DNA from: Candolleomyces eurysporus
Lineage: Eukaryota > Basidiomycota > Agaricomycetes > Agaricales > Psathyrellaceae
Length of the DNA: 64,000 bases
Assembly: GCA_027579435.1 (NCBI GenBank)
Contig: JANBPK010000788.1
Coordinates: 18,977-82,976, forward strand
Direction: 5' to 3'
Under the pieces are notes generated by a model that did not search any database, was not told where the DNA came from, and saw only the letters and a list, made by a program, of their open reading frames with translations. A program made the position numbers and the translations under genes. Shown here in pieces: positions 46,105 to 56,919 of this stretch; within the stretch, counting starts at the first letter, position 1, and every line of letters starts with the position of its first letter.

Positions 46105-47361
46105 ATGAAGCTCATCAACTCCTCGCTCGCTGCCCTTCTCCTCCTCGCCACCTCGGCTTCTTGCCATACTATCTTCCAAAAGTTGCACGTTAATGGTGTG
46201 GACCAAGGACATACCGTTGGTATTCGGGTGCCCAACTACAACGGTGTAAGTAACTCTCTCTCGATGCGCTCCACCACTTCCCGAAACTGAATGATTTTTT
46301 ATTGGTGTTTTTAGCCTATTGAGAACGTCGACTCGAACGACATTATTTGCAATGGTGGCATCAACCCATACCGCCAACCCGTCTCCAAGACTGTTATCCA
46401 AGCAACAAGCGGTGCTGAGATTACTGCTGAATGGCACCACGATTTGAACGGCGCGACTGGCCAATCGTCTGACCCCGTCGATCCCTCGCACAAGGGTCCC
46501 ATGCTTGCTTATCTGTAAGCACGACCCTTGCTATCAATGGACCCATCTAACCTTTTCCTTTACTTTGGTTTTATCCAGTGCTCGCATTCCTGATGCCACT
46601 CAAGAAGATGTGACCGGCCTCAAGTGGTTCAAGATCTACCACGATGGCTTGAACACTGCGACCGGTGAATGGGCCGTTGACAAGCTCATCAAGAACCAGG
46701 GCAAGCTTACGTTCAAGCTCCCAACCTGTATCCCTGCCGGACAGTACCTCCTTCGTGTGGAGATGATCGGTACGTTCCTCCTTTTCAATGTTGTGCCAAT
46801 ACTAAGATGGAATAAATTTAGCTCTTCACGCCGCTGCCAACTACCCCGGTGCTCAATTCTACGTACGTCTAATTCATCCTAACACAAGGGCGAAAACACT
46901 GACCACCACCCCCTCTTCCAGATGGAGTGCGCCCAGCTCAACATCGTCGGCGGCGGAAACGCATCCCCAGCCACCGTCAGCTTCCCCGGCGCCTACAAGG
47001 GCACCGACCCCGGTGTCAGAATCAACATTTACCAGGGCCTCTCTGGGTACACCATCCCTGGACCCTCGGTCTTCACTTGCGGCGCCTCCGAAGGTCCCGG
47101 TACCACCCCCGCACCTGAACCTACTTCCACCACGACCACCTCGACGCCACCCACCACAACGAGTGCGCCTACCGGACCTACTGTCCCTCAGTGGGGTCAG
47201 TGTGGTGGAATCGGCTATTCGGGATCGACAACTTGCACGGCACCCTATAGGTGTGTGAAGACTAATGACTACGTACGTCGTTTCTTTGTTTCCTCTTGCG
47301 TGGTCCATGATGCTGACTTGCGTTGGCCCGAAATTTACAGTACAGCCAATGCGTCGCTTAG
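46105..47361 (+). CDS. AA9 lytic polysaccharide monooxygenase with CBM1 (second)
   Basis: A tandem paralogue of the preceding gene, with the same role in oxidative cellulose cleavage. Signal peptide [20 protein letters not shown] precedes the mature [11 protein letters not shown] with His1. The second copper His is in AEWHH, and the axial Tyr in GAQFYMECAQL. Blocks [33 protein letters not shown] and [14 protein letters not shown] match the first gene. The linker is longer and Thr/Ser-rich ([16 protein letters not shown]). The CBM1 reads [18 protein letters not shown] with YSQCVA and stop at 47361. The frame is intact without Ns. Most introns sit at the same positions as in the first copy, but the intron after HSIFQ in copy one is absent here (TTCCAAAAGTTG is continuous). 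TATAAAA precedes it at 46040. Confidence 0.94.
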
Positions 47362-47556
47362 AGGGGGGAAGCCGCAGCGGGATTAACTTTGTCGAGAGAT
47401 TAGCACGAAAGAACCATTATTATCCATATCCAAGCGCTTGCTTTAACTGTATTATTTTACATCTTCATTTGAATAGCATACCCATATCATCTTATCTCAC
47501 TCAGCTTTCGCATGCACGCACTTGCACTCAAAACCTCAAAGGAAGACAGACGACTC

Positions 47557-47962
47557 TCAAGTGTTGGGGCAGCAAGAACAGATGGTATATTGGCAACGAA
47601 ATCCTATCTCGCTCAATCCCAATGAACAAAACCAAGAACCATGACTAGACGCTACTACTGCTTGACGATGGAGCTGCACCTGATGGGATAAATGGTGGGG
47701 GTGACCTGGGTTATTTGATTTTATTGGTTTCCCTTTACATCTTTCGCCACGCCTACGAGCGCAGGCTTGGAGAGCGATATAGCTGGCAAAGGAAAAATAA
47801 CAATGCACGTAAGCAAGTAAGATAACAAGAATAGTGGAGAGAGCGGACGTACAGGGCCGCAGCACAGGCGCCGGCTGAAAACCTTTCAGCGGGGGCCCAT
47901 GAAGCGTACCAACAGCATCGACCACTCGCTAGTCGAAGGAAGAGTGCGTCAGTGACAGTCAT
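47557..47962 (-). CDS. Possible spliced 111-codon gene in duplicated unit, copy 1
   Basis: A minus-strand frame starts at ATG 47962 (MTVTDALFLRLASGRCCWYA). Removing a 70-nt intron (donor GTACGT at 47852, acceptor tttgccag at 47783) joins it to IALQACARRRGERCKG and a tail ending CSCCPNT at 47557. The product would be Cys- and Arg-rich with a weakly hydrophobic start and no recognised domain. The donor, pyrimidine tract and acceptor are good, and the paralogous unit near 49.7-50.0 kb has a similar intron. Both copies could equally be a decayed element or an RNA gene. The coding call is tentative. Confidence 0.25.
47563..47735. repeat. Diverged repeat, copy 1 (partner 49695-49830)
   Basis: Shares tggggcagcaagaa, then ctatctcgc.caatccca, and after a gap cctgggtta.ttgatttta with the segment at 49695-49830, in the same order and orientation. 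The AA9 #2 stop is about 200 bases upstream, so a former duplication of the AA9 3' flank is one explanation. Confidence 0.6.
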
Positions 47963-48489
47963 TGTGCTAGCGTATGGGAAGGAACATACAGGATACTATC
48001 CGCGAGGAGGCGAGGCCGGGTTGGGGGTGGTGTTCCAAAGAAAAGGAGTTGCTGGGGGTCCTCTTGCTTCTTATACCAGATTCCTACCAGAGGCTTATCG
48101 ATATGAAACCTAATCACAAAGGACCACAATGTGTGCCGCCCACACAAAGGGCCTCGAGTTGCCTCGAGGCTGTACTAAGCGGTTGTGTGGGCCGAGGAAT
48201 GTTGTATAAACTTTCTGGCCTGTTCAACCCTAAGCCATCTCTGGCTTTAGATCCGCCCCTACGCGACGTCGACCACTACCGCAGTCGTCAAATCTGAAGC
48301 TTTCGTATTCAGAAAGAAGGGGAGTACGTGCCCATACAATATGCCTCGAGTTGGCTCGAGATCTATGTTCATTTTGCCTCCCGAACGGTGGCACGGGACG
48401 AGGCACGTTGCCTTTGTTCCATTTGAGCCACCCTGCAGTGGCCTTCATCCCCCCTGCACGCGACCACGAAATCTGGTCGTCGATTCCGC

Positions 48490-48670
48490 AGCCCTCGTCC
48501 AGGTGGACGATGAGAAGGGAATAGTGGTTGGCTAACAACAACACTATAAGCGTTGTCTCCCCACTTCGACCACCTTCATCAGGTNGTCNATGGCAAGGGA
48601 AAAGAGTGACAACGACCGCAATCCTCTAGTATCCGCGACCATTGTCAGATGGTCGATGAGAAGACTGACG
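48490..48670. repeat. Degenerate short tandem repeat
   Basis: Three related units with a period of about 70-75 bases read tcgtccaggtggacgatgag, tcatcaggtngtcnatggc and tgtcagatggtcgatgag, each followed by aagg/aaga. Divergence is high and two Ns lie in the middle unit. Confidence 0.45.
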
Positions 48671-49694
48671 GTCCACAAGCAATCGAAGACCGTCCTTGAA
48701 AAGCTGAGCGTTGCACTCCACTCACCCCATTAACCCTCCGAGACAGGGCAATGAGACGACGCCAAGGGGGGTTAGCTCCGATCTCCCAACCGACAACGTG
48801 TGGTTGTGACGAGAACAGAGCAGTTATGCTCCACGAATCCTCTAAGCCTCTTTCAAGACCGGCCCACAACAAGTGAACGGTTGGACGACTCAATTCGATC
48901 ATTAACGAGCCCACCACTTCGTTCGCCCATTTCTGGTCGAGGGTGAGATGAGGATGGATAATTGACACCAATTACGGTGCTTCTGTGTCGTCCGCAACAG
49001 CGGGCGATCAAAGGAGTTTAGAGTCAATGACGACTCGAGCTTCATGAACTCGTTCTTTCTGCTTGACCACAAGCAGTGTTCGATAACGTTCCAATGACAT
49101 CCCTCACTTTCGCGAGCGATTGCAATGGAATCTTAACATCCGACGGCAACACCCCAAGGTGTAGTGTTGCTTCTCATGGCTGAGACCACGAAAACCGTGG
49201 TCATGCTAAGCCCCTCAATTAGAGACATCAACAGTCTCCTAGTCATGTTTGATGTTGGGGATCTCAACATCCAGCCAACACTGACATACGCCAGTCGGAC
49301 TAGACCATACAAAGATGGCCAATGCGCGTCCGTGCCAATGGACAATATGATCAGGGATTATCTCCCCATACCCGATTGTCGATGACGACCCAGAACCAGC
49401 GACCATGACAACTATGGTAAAAAACATCGAGCTCCCTTGAGCTCCACGGTTAGAGACATCACTGCCTCGTATTTATCTGTCCACATACATGGACAAAGAG
49501 AAGAGAACACATCGGGGAGAACCATCTCCCCAAGATCCGACCACGTAACGCAGTCACTTATGACCGCAGCATCTGCAGTCTCGTATCCCTCAGCCCATCG
49601 CCGACGACCACGACAGGCAGTCGCCGACGACAGAGCCTACAGAACACCAGATCCTGTTATCAACAAACTGACTCGATCAATCACAACACAGCAA

Positions 49695-49830
49695 CTGGGG
49701 CAGCAAGAAAGTATAATTGACAAACTATCTCGCCCAATCCCATGAGCATATATGTAATTTGGGGGGTCGACAAAGGGTTGACAGTCAACCGCGGTGGTGG
49801 CCTGGGTTAATTGATTTTATAAAAAACAGG
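49695..49830. repeat. Diverged repeat, copy 2 (partner 47563-47735)
   Basis: The partner of the preceding repeat. On the minus strand it runs into a frame FIKSINPGHH with stop, while copy 1 has PIKSNNPGHPHH, so the resemblance extends to the translated minus strand. Confidence 0.6.
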
Positions 49831-50304
49831 TTTATAGGCGGCGCCGAGCGCCAGCCTCTACACCTGATAAACCCCCGGGTCATCGTTTGTGAAAACGGAC
49901 CCGAGCGGTGTCCTACGCCAATGATGTCACTCCACCAAGGGCGAAGAACTAGAGGGGGAAACATAAGTGAACATGCAGCGATAAGCGTAATGGGGGAAGA
50001 TGGGCGTACAGAAGAGCTCATCGCTCATCTTCCTCTATACAGCAACGTTCTGCTAGCTAGCGCTCTGAGATAAGGGCACGATTAGGGTCGAGGCAACGGG
50101 AAAGGGCAAGAGATGGGGAGGCCTACTTTAGCTGCCGTGCTTAGCTGACGAAGCCGGGGGTACTCACGACGCCCAAGGAAGACGGGAAGGGAAGGGGAAG
50201 GCTTATATAGATTGTCTGCCATCGGTTTAGGGCCGGTCGACACGTGCCTTTCAGCGCCAGTCTCTTCGGGAGAAGGCTGATCGATGATCCACTGCTGTAA
50301 CGGT

Positions 50305-50809
50305 ATGTCCAACTCCTCGATAACAGCAGTAGTAGGAGACCTATTCTCTGCCCCAGAGAACGCAATCCTCGTCCAAGCGTGCAACACCAAGGGAGCCTGG
50401 GGCGCTGGTATTGCTCTGGCCTTTCGCAACAGGTTCCCGGAGCAGTACGAGCAGTACAGGAACCACTGCGCTGCGGACAGGGATGGGCTTGTAGGCACCT
50501 GTCTCCTTCTCCCTGCAGAAAGCTATACCATTGCCTGTCTGTTTACGTCCCGGAATTATGGGAAGCACAAGGACAGTCCAGATCAGATTCTCGCTGCCAC
50601 GAAGTCTGCTTTAGAAGACCTCGTGAGGCAGAATACCGAGGGCAAGGAATTACACGCATGGTACGGCATACCCTGGTTCTTAATGCAAATTCTGACGACA
50701 TCCGAACAGCCGTTTTAATTCTGGCAAGTTTGGAGTGCCCTGGGGGCGCACGGCGAGGATTATCGAGGACCTGGGGTTGCAGATGACTGTATATACACCG
50801 TCGGAGTAG
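50305..50809 (+). CDS. Macro-domain protein (ADP-ribose-1''-phosphatase, Poa1-like)
   Basis: Two exons, 50305-50660 and 50710-50809, encode about 151 residues. ATG 50305 (MSNSSITAVVGDLFSAPENA) opens the macro fold: ILVQACNTKGAWGAGIALAF is the ADP-ribose binding loop with N, GxG and AGIA, followed by FPEQYEQYRNHC. GTCLLLPAESYTIACLFTSR contains the F/TS motif, and the second exon gives RFNSGKFGVPW, the catalytic loop typical of Poa1. It ends LQMTVYTPSE. The family hydrolyses ADP-ribose 1''-phosphate, a product of tRNA splicing, and binds ADP-ribose. An in-frame upstream ATG at 50284 is possible. The intron hides the true end: reading straight through gives a false C-terminus. Lies 95 bases before SSR4 on the same strand. 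Confidence 0.88.
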
Positions 50810-50903
50810 CAATATACGCGAGCGCGTTGTTATTATCAGTCGTGGAAACCAAACAATGGTTGCAGTGCCAAGCCTTGTTGGAGGCGGGAGCCAATAATAA
50901 TCC

Positions 50904-52650
50904 ATGTCGCTCCTCCAGCAGGCCCAGGCAGAGGGTCTTTGTCTCCAACACCCTGGAAATTTCAGCCTTGTCGCTCAGGTTTCCAATGAAGAGGCGGTCA
51001 AATATCTCTTGAATGCAGTGCAAGCCAGCCAGAACGTCCCCTTCAACTGGCGGTACATCGACAAACCACCTGGTTCGTGCTCCACCAACAACCCGGGATA
51101 TATATTGATAGGGAGAATACAGAGGGACAACTGGTCATCCTGTATCTGCCTCCACAGACGCCCTTTCCTAGCGATGGCATCAGATATCAGGAGTCGGAGC
51201 ACGTTTATAGCATGCATGTTCCTGTTGGCCGTGTGAGCTAACCTTGCTTTATTACACCTCACACGCAGAAGAATTCATGTGTTGATAGGACTTGGAATTA
51301 GAAGTCGCAGAGGTCAAGTCTGGCTTCATACCAGGCTCCCAGGATCAGAGCGCGTGGCGCACAAGGCGAAGATTCCGTCTTCTCAAAGGCGGTCATCCCC
51401 ATCTCGTTCTCGTCCATTACGCACGCCAGCCGAACCCTAGCCGTGCGTCCTCCATTAACTAAACCTCAACGAGAACCTGACTTTGATAACAACCTTCAAC
51501 AGCAATCCTCCCGCAGCTTGCGAACCAGCCCGTGCGAGTATACCCCCTCCGCACCGTCGCCGAGCCTGCAACCATCATCATCGGCGACAAAGCCGGTCAA
51601 AAAGTGTTCAACCAAGGTACACCAGGCATGCAAGGCCAAGGCCCCCCTCCTTCGTCCGCCGTCAACGCCCCAGTGGGCGGCGGGGGCATGATGGGCGGTC
51701 CTNCCCCCCGGGATGCACGGCAACATGGCCTTCAACCACCCAGCAGCCCAAGCCGCGCTAATCAATCAGCAAAACAACGCCATGGAACAGCTCGAGAGAA
51801 GACGTGAGAGGGAGAGGGAGAGAGAGAAGGAGCTCGCCGCTGCCGCTGCACGCGGACGGAGCGGCAGTGCCAGTGGGGTATGTCATCCTTTCGCGTTATC
51901 CTGTTCTGTTAACTGTATAGTTGGAGGGCGGACGTCTTCTCCCGCCATATCCCATCTAATCTACTTCTTCTCTTCTGCTTCTTTTCCTGCTTTCAGATAA
52001 TTGTCTGTCATTGACACCCTGACTCACACGTTTTTACATCTCACAGCGTCCCCCTCATCTTGACGACGCTGGTTCAGATGGTGAGTTGAGCGCTCTATTG
52101 CCCCACTTTCTTCCCCTGCTCTTTCTGACGTTCCTCCGATCTCCCCTTCTTTCTTCTACCATGCACCGTCCCCATCCGTTTGCCTTGAACGACGCCTCTT
52201 CAACCGCCCCCGCTCTCGCAGACGAAATCGAACAAATCTCGACACGAAACCTCGCACTCGCCCGGTATAAACGGAACCATGATCTCATGAACGAGGTGTT
52301 TGCGCAAGCTGCCTTTGGTGTGTATTATCTTATCTGTGTCTCTCTTTCATAGGGTCGATGCTGATTGAATGAACGAATAATTCTCCAGGCGAGAAGAATA
52401 GACCGCCCCAACCGTCACCTTACTCTATCTTTAATAAAGAAGAGTTGGAGACCAAAGCGGTACGTTTTCCTCAATTTCCCGGCCCCTCCCTGCCCTATTC
52501 TAGTTCACCCAACTGACTCAACATCCTTTCTCTCGGATATAATAGGCTAAATTACAAGCCGAGATCGAACTCTTGAAGCAAAAAGTAGCCGAGCGACAAC
52601 AGCAGAGGGGAGTGGATGTAACGATGGAGAGTGGGGTGCTAGCTGCCTAG
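50904..52650 (+). CDS. SSR4: SWI/SNF and RSC complex subunit Ssr4
   Basis: A fungal chromatin-remodelling subunit, seen here only after splicing small exons. Exon 50904-51072 gives MSLLQQAQAEGLCLQHPG and NVPFNWRYIDKPP. Exon 51123-51232 gives EGQLVILYLPPQTPFPSDGI, and exon 51289 onward DLELEVAEVKSGFIPGSQDQ then FRLLKGGHPHLVLVHYARQP. After an intron come LPQLANQPVRVYPLRTVAEP and IIIGDKAGQKVF, the conserved Ssr4 N-terminal domain. A Gly/Pro-rich stretch and a charged coil RRREREREREKELAAAAARG precede the C-terminal domain ISTRNLALARYKRNHDLMNE, VFAQAAFGEKNRPPQPSPYS, LETKAAKLQAEIELLKQKVA. Stop at 52650. An N at 51703 inside a C run breaks the frame; leaving it out restores a continuous reading. 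Confidence 0.88.
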
Positions 52651-53645
52651 ACGAGTGCGAGTATCCCCTTTCCGCTGCGTAAATTCTGCTTGGATTCTTT
52701 TTGCGTCTATTTGGCCCTTGTTGTATTCCCGCTATCCTGTGTAATGGTATATATACATTCCTGCTAGATCTCGATACCCTTGACCATGAGGACTGTTCGC
52801 GGACTCGTGTTTGAGCTACTCGCCGCTCAGGGCCGAGCTTCATACTTACGCAACGGCTTGACATTACCATTGGTCAATGACAAGCACTAATTACAACAAG
52901 ATCACTCGCAACAATAATGCTACAACGAACTGTATTGTATCGTAACAGAAATGAAATACAGGCTGTATGCATAAGGATGTATGACAATGAGAGGGGTATC
53001 CACATGAAACGAACGACAGGCAACCATGATGGGATCGTCGAATACACACTAGGATGGAGATGTAGTAGTAAGCGTAAGGTAGGGTAGTGAAGAGGCTTAG
53101 GAGTACAACACGCAGCGCGGAGCACTGCAGAGAGGAAGAGAGAGGAAGGAAGGAGTGGAGCGGCAAGGTAGTAAGGTAGTTGTGGAGAATGTAGGGTAAG
53201 GTAAGCTAAGGACGAGAGTAGGAGAGGCATGGAACAAATGAATGAATGACTGGTTTGAAGCTAGAAGAAAGGGCGATGGCGTCGGAACACTGGCTTTAAA
53301 CAAACAGGGAGTCAGAATTATCAGTAGGCCCTATGTTAGAAGCATGAATGTGGAGGCAAAAATATCCAAAGCGCTACTTTTGTTACAAGGCGAGAAAAAA
53401 AGGAGGCTCTGAAGGTTAGTGCTACAATCAATCAAAGTGCTGNAAAAATGGGAACATTGAAGTGGGAGAGTGAGATAAATAGGTTGCGTGTGGGGATGCA
53501 AAAAGAAGTTGATTGGGAAAGACATGAGACAGAAGGAAGAGAAAAAGAAAAGGAAAGAGGAAACCGAGACAAAAATAGAAGGAAATGGACGAGTCATACA
53601 TAAACCAGAGCCCGATCATGGAGAGTAACAGCAATCCTCAACCCC
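52651..53645. other. Intergenic between convergent genes
   Basis: About 1 kb separating the 3' ends of SSR4 (plus) and the kinase (minus). It is purine-rich on the plus strand (53100-53600, many gagag and aaag tracts), so it reads as a pyrimidine-rich 3' flank of the kinase. Frames here are low-complexity and unconvincing. Confidence 0.55.
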
Positions 53646-56218
53646 TCAAGACGAGACCGGAGTAGAAACTTCCACAGCGGCCTGAGGCTTCGGGATGGTT
53701 TGCTGGATATCCGCACTCCAGCTCCTCGAAATGAGCGAAGGGCTCACAGCACCACTACCACCCAACGCGCCACCGCCAAAGAAGTAATCCCTCGGGGCTA
53801 CCAGCCCTTCACCCTTCACCGCCAACCCACCATCCCAAGCTTGAGGGGTCGCTCGAGTAGTAGGCGGGTGGCTCCCCGGTCGAGAGTTCCAAGGAAAAGT
53901 GGCGTTTTGATTCGTCGAAACCACGTCGTCTTCATCCTCTTCATCGACTCCAACCTCGCTACTGCAGCTCCTGTACCGGGAAGAAGACCCGTCGCTGCTA
54001 GTACTACGACTCGCTTCATCCTCCCGTCCTTGCAGGAATCCGGAAAAGAATGCAGAGGTCCACTGGGCAGCAACACTCGGCGGGGATCCTCCTAGCTTGT
54101 CGTCTTCAACAACGTCGTGTCCGGTCGGGTCATATGCGGCGGCATCGTCGTGGTCATCGTCTTGATATACCGGAGCATACAACGAACGTCCCCTCGGAGC
54201 AGGCTCAAGCTCAAGCTCCTCCGGATGATCCTCCAGATGCATGCGCGCGAGTATGTGCGAACCCAAATCGAGAGGGGTCCTAGGAGCCATACTCGGACTG
54301 GGGGACCGCGATGGCGATGGGAAGTACCCATGGTTTTTGGTAGGCCTGCGTCCTCGTGGCCTCGACGCCGATCGGCTTCTCGACATAGGCGTCTCGTAAT
54401 AGGGACTGCACATGGGAGAATGGTCTGCCGAAGGCGACTGCGAATCCATCCCGTGATGGAAGAACGACACGCTCCGACTGCTACTTGGGGGTGGGGACGA
54501 CGCCCTTGAATGCCTCTGCCTCGACATGCTCCTTCCACTCCCAGGCGTCCTAGCCGGGATGGGTGCTCTCGACAACGACCTTTGGACACGCGAAGATGAT
54601 CGCCTCGTGGCCGCTTCCATCGCAGGTCTGGCAATGATCTCCTCCTGTTGCCAGTCCTCATCGCCATCGGTCGTAAGTATCGCATCGGCAGCAGCCTGGT
54701 ACGGCTCGGGGTCCTCCGACGTGCTGGATGGATCGTAGCACGAGTTTTCCTCCGCTAGGTCCGCCTCCGGGGTCGCATCATCTCCAGCCGATCCCCAACC
54801 GACACCCCACGCCACCTCATCGACCATCGCGATTGACCAACGTTTCGGAACGTTGCGTTCCAGGCAACCGTGGAGAATACGTTCGGCTCCGCGACCTATA
54901 TCCTTGGGGAGTTCGAAGGCACCTAGTCAAAAAAGCTTGTCAGTCGTGTCGCGAAAAGGCTTAGACCTGCGCTAAAAAACATACCATTTAAGATCTTCAT
55001 CTGTAAGCGAGGCTCAAATGCGTCGTTAAAAGGTAAATGACCCGCGAGCAGAGCATACAGCATACAGCCCAACGCCCAAATATCTTGGCTTGGTTGAGGA
55101 TGCGCGAGTTCAGCAGACTGGGGAAGGAGCAGCTCTGGTGCGGCATAAGGGAGGGATCCAGGTTGGTGGACATGAGAATTATGGGACGAAGTGGCGCTGC
55201 GTTGTCTGGCGCTATGATGGCGAGCAATAGGATTGAGGGACGATCCAGTCCTATGAGGGCGTTTGGGGAGAGAAAGGGAGAAGGCGCGATGGAGATTGTT
55301 ATACCCGCCAATGTCGTGTTGGTGGTGATCATCCTCATCTTCCAAGATGACGTCCTCATCCAGTTGTCTACCTTGGCCTAAGTTCACGCTCAAACCAAAA
55401 TCTCCAATTCTGCACACGCCACTTTCATCCACTAACACATTCTCTAGTTTCATGTCCCTATGGACAAACAACGCATCCTCGTGGAGATACCGCAACCCCC
55501 GCACCACCTGCCGAAACATCATCCCTGCATCGTCCTGTGGCAAAGCCGGCGTCCCATCCCTCTTCAGAATGTCGTACAAGGAACCCGCTGGGCAATAAAG
55601 CGTGACAAAATAGTCAGCATAGGGTGTGTGGACCGCGGAAAAGAGCGGGAGGATATGCTCGTGGCTGAGGCTGGCCCAGACCTTGGCTTCGTGCTCGAGT
55701 TTCTTGCGTTCGAGCGGCGCATGACCTGTCCGCACTAGGTCAGCTCGACGGATGATTTTGATGGCTACAACACCTCCAGAAGCAGAGGTGGCCTTCCTGA
55801 TGGTAGAGAACCCCCCAAAGCCCACAATGGGTCCCAAGGTGTATCCCCCCACTGACTGGCCTTCGTCGTCGGGGAGAGCTGCTGGCTCTACTTTTGGAGA
55901 CATAAATGCAGACAAAAATAGAGCAGCAGGAGAAGAAGACAGGTTGGAGCATTCAGCCGCCGAGACCTGGATTGGTGACGGCGAGTGTGGCGAGGGAGTC
56001 GAGTACGAGCTCGACGAGGGACTCGATTCCTCGTCTAGAAGACACGCAGATATCTTTTGGTCCTGGTCGAGCTCGTCGGTGTTGATTCTGGGGCGGTGGC
56101 TCTGCTCGTAGGCATCCTGGAGACGTAGGTCGTACGCAGGAGTCTCTGCCACTGAAGCCTCCAGGAAGCTGGCACAGGTGAACAGTCGAGAAGCTGGCTT
56201 TCGGTCACCAGCGTGCAT
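53646..56218 (-). CDS. Serine/threonine protein kinase (CAMK-like)
   Basis: Two exons, split by an intron near 54990-54925 (KILN|G, donor GTATGT). ATG 56218 begins MHAGDRKPASRLFTCASFLE. The kinase domain starts at YTLGPIVGFGGFSTIRKATS (P-loop GFGGFS) with VAIKIIRR (Lys), then VWASLSHEHILPLF, catalytic FVHRDMKLENVLVDE, IGDFGLS and an insert of about 70 residues (the DFG-to-APE loop is long and low-complexity), then GSLPYAAPELL and QDIWALGCMLYALLAGHLPF. The C-terminal roughly 390 residues are Ser/Arg/Pro-rich and disordered (RSRSASRPRGRRP; SPSRSPSPS). The catalytic core looks intact: K, HRD and DFG are present. The subfamily is uncertain; the layout resembles fungal Kin/HRR-like kinases. Target and pathway are unknown. 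Confidence 0.85.
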
Positions 56219-56919
56219 CAAATTGGCGAAGTAAAGGGTGAGAGAGGGCAGTCGTGGAGGATGGTGATGGTAGAAAAGAAAGAGCTGTAAATTGGGCTCG
56301 TCGGCCGGATCCCTTCACACCCAGAGAACAGGGACGAATGGCGTGGGAAAATGGACAGCTTATTTCGGCAACCAAATCCGTTCCGTCCAATTTCAAAAAT
56401 TATTTGGAAATAAATTAACACGCCTTCAACACTAAACATCGTCGGGGGTTCACTGTACCCTGGGGCATTGCCCGTCCTCAGAAACCCATAACAGTCCAGC
56501 TCACCGTTGATTGTTATCTTTACTCGGTTGCAATTCTGTTAGATTCCACGCCGCAGCTACAGCGGCGCAATTGACGTTGAATCACAGTGACAGCCTGACC
56601 AGCGTAAACTTTATCTTGGTTCTATCACATCACACTCAAAAAAATCAAAGGAGGCCAAGCACGATGTTCCGTCTCCGAAATGAGACCTAATTTCGGTCCA
56701 CCGATGGTCAGCAGGTCAACGGAGCGCCAACGATAGAATGGAGAGCGAAGGTCACGAATTTGGATTGTTGGAGTTGCCCGTTCGAGCAATTACAATAGGC
56801 CTCGACCTATCTTTTTGCCTTTTACGCCACTCGGTCATCTAACAAACGATGCGATAATATAAACGTGTAGATGACCAGGACATACATTGAATGGGTGCAA
56901 GAATGTTCTAGCCTTCAAT
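56219..56919. other. Intergenic: kinase promoter
   Basis: About 700 bases upstream of the kinase and downstream of the histone-fold gene. No genes, repeats or RNA elements are visible. Confidence 0.5.

Larger units (their letters stand above)
47362..50304. other. Repeat-derived gene-poor region
   Basis: About 2.9 kb between AA9 #2 and the macro-domain gene, with no conserved gene. It contains a duplicated minus-strand unit (about 47560-48010 and 49690-50200; see the separate repeat entries) and a degenerate tandem repeat around 48490-48670. It also holds several palindromic tracts such as ctcgagttgcctcgag (48152) and gcctcgagttggctcgag (48344). I see no transposase or reverse transcriptase motif. 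Confidence 0.5.

Noticed and set aside
53100..53640. Low-complexity minus-strand frames downstream of the kinase
   Set aside because: Composition follows the purine/pyrimidine asymmetry of a 3' flank; no conserved motif is present.
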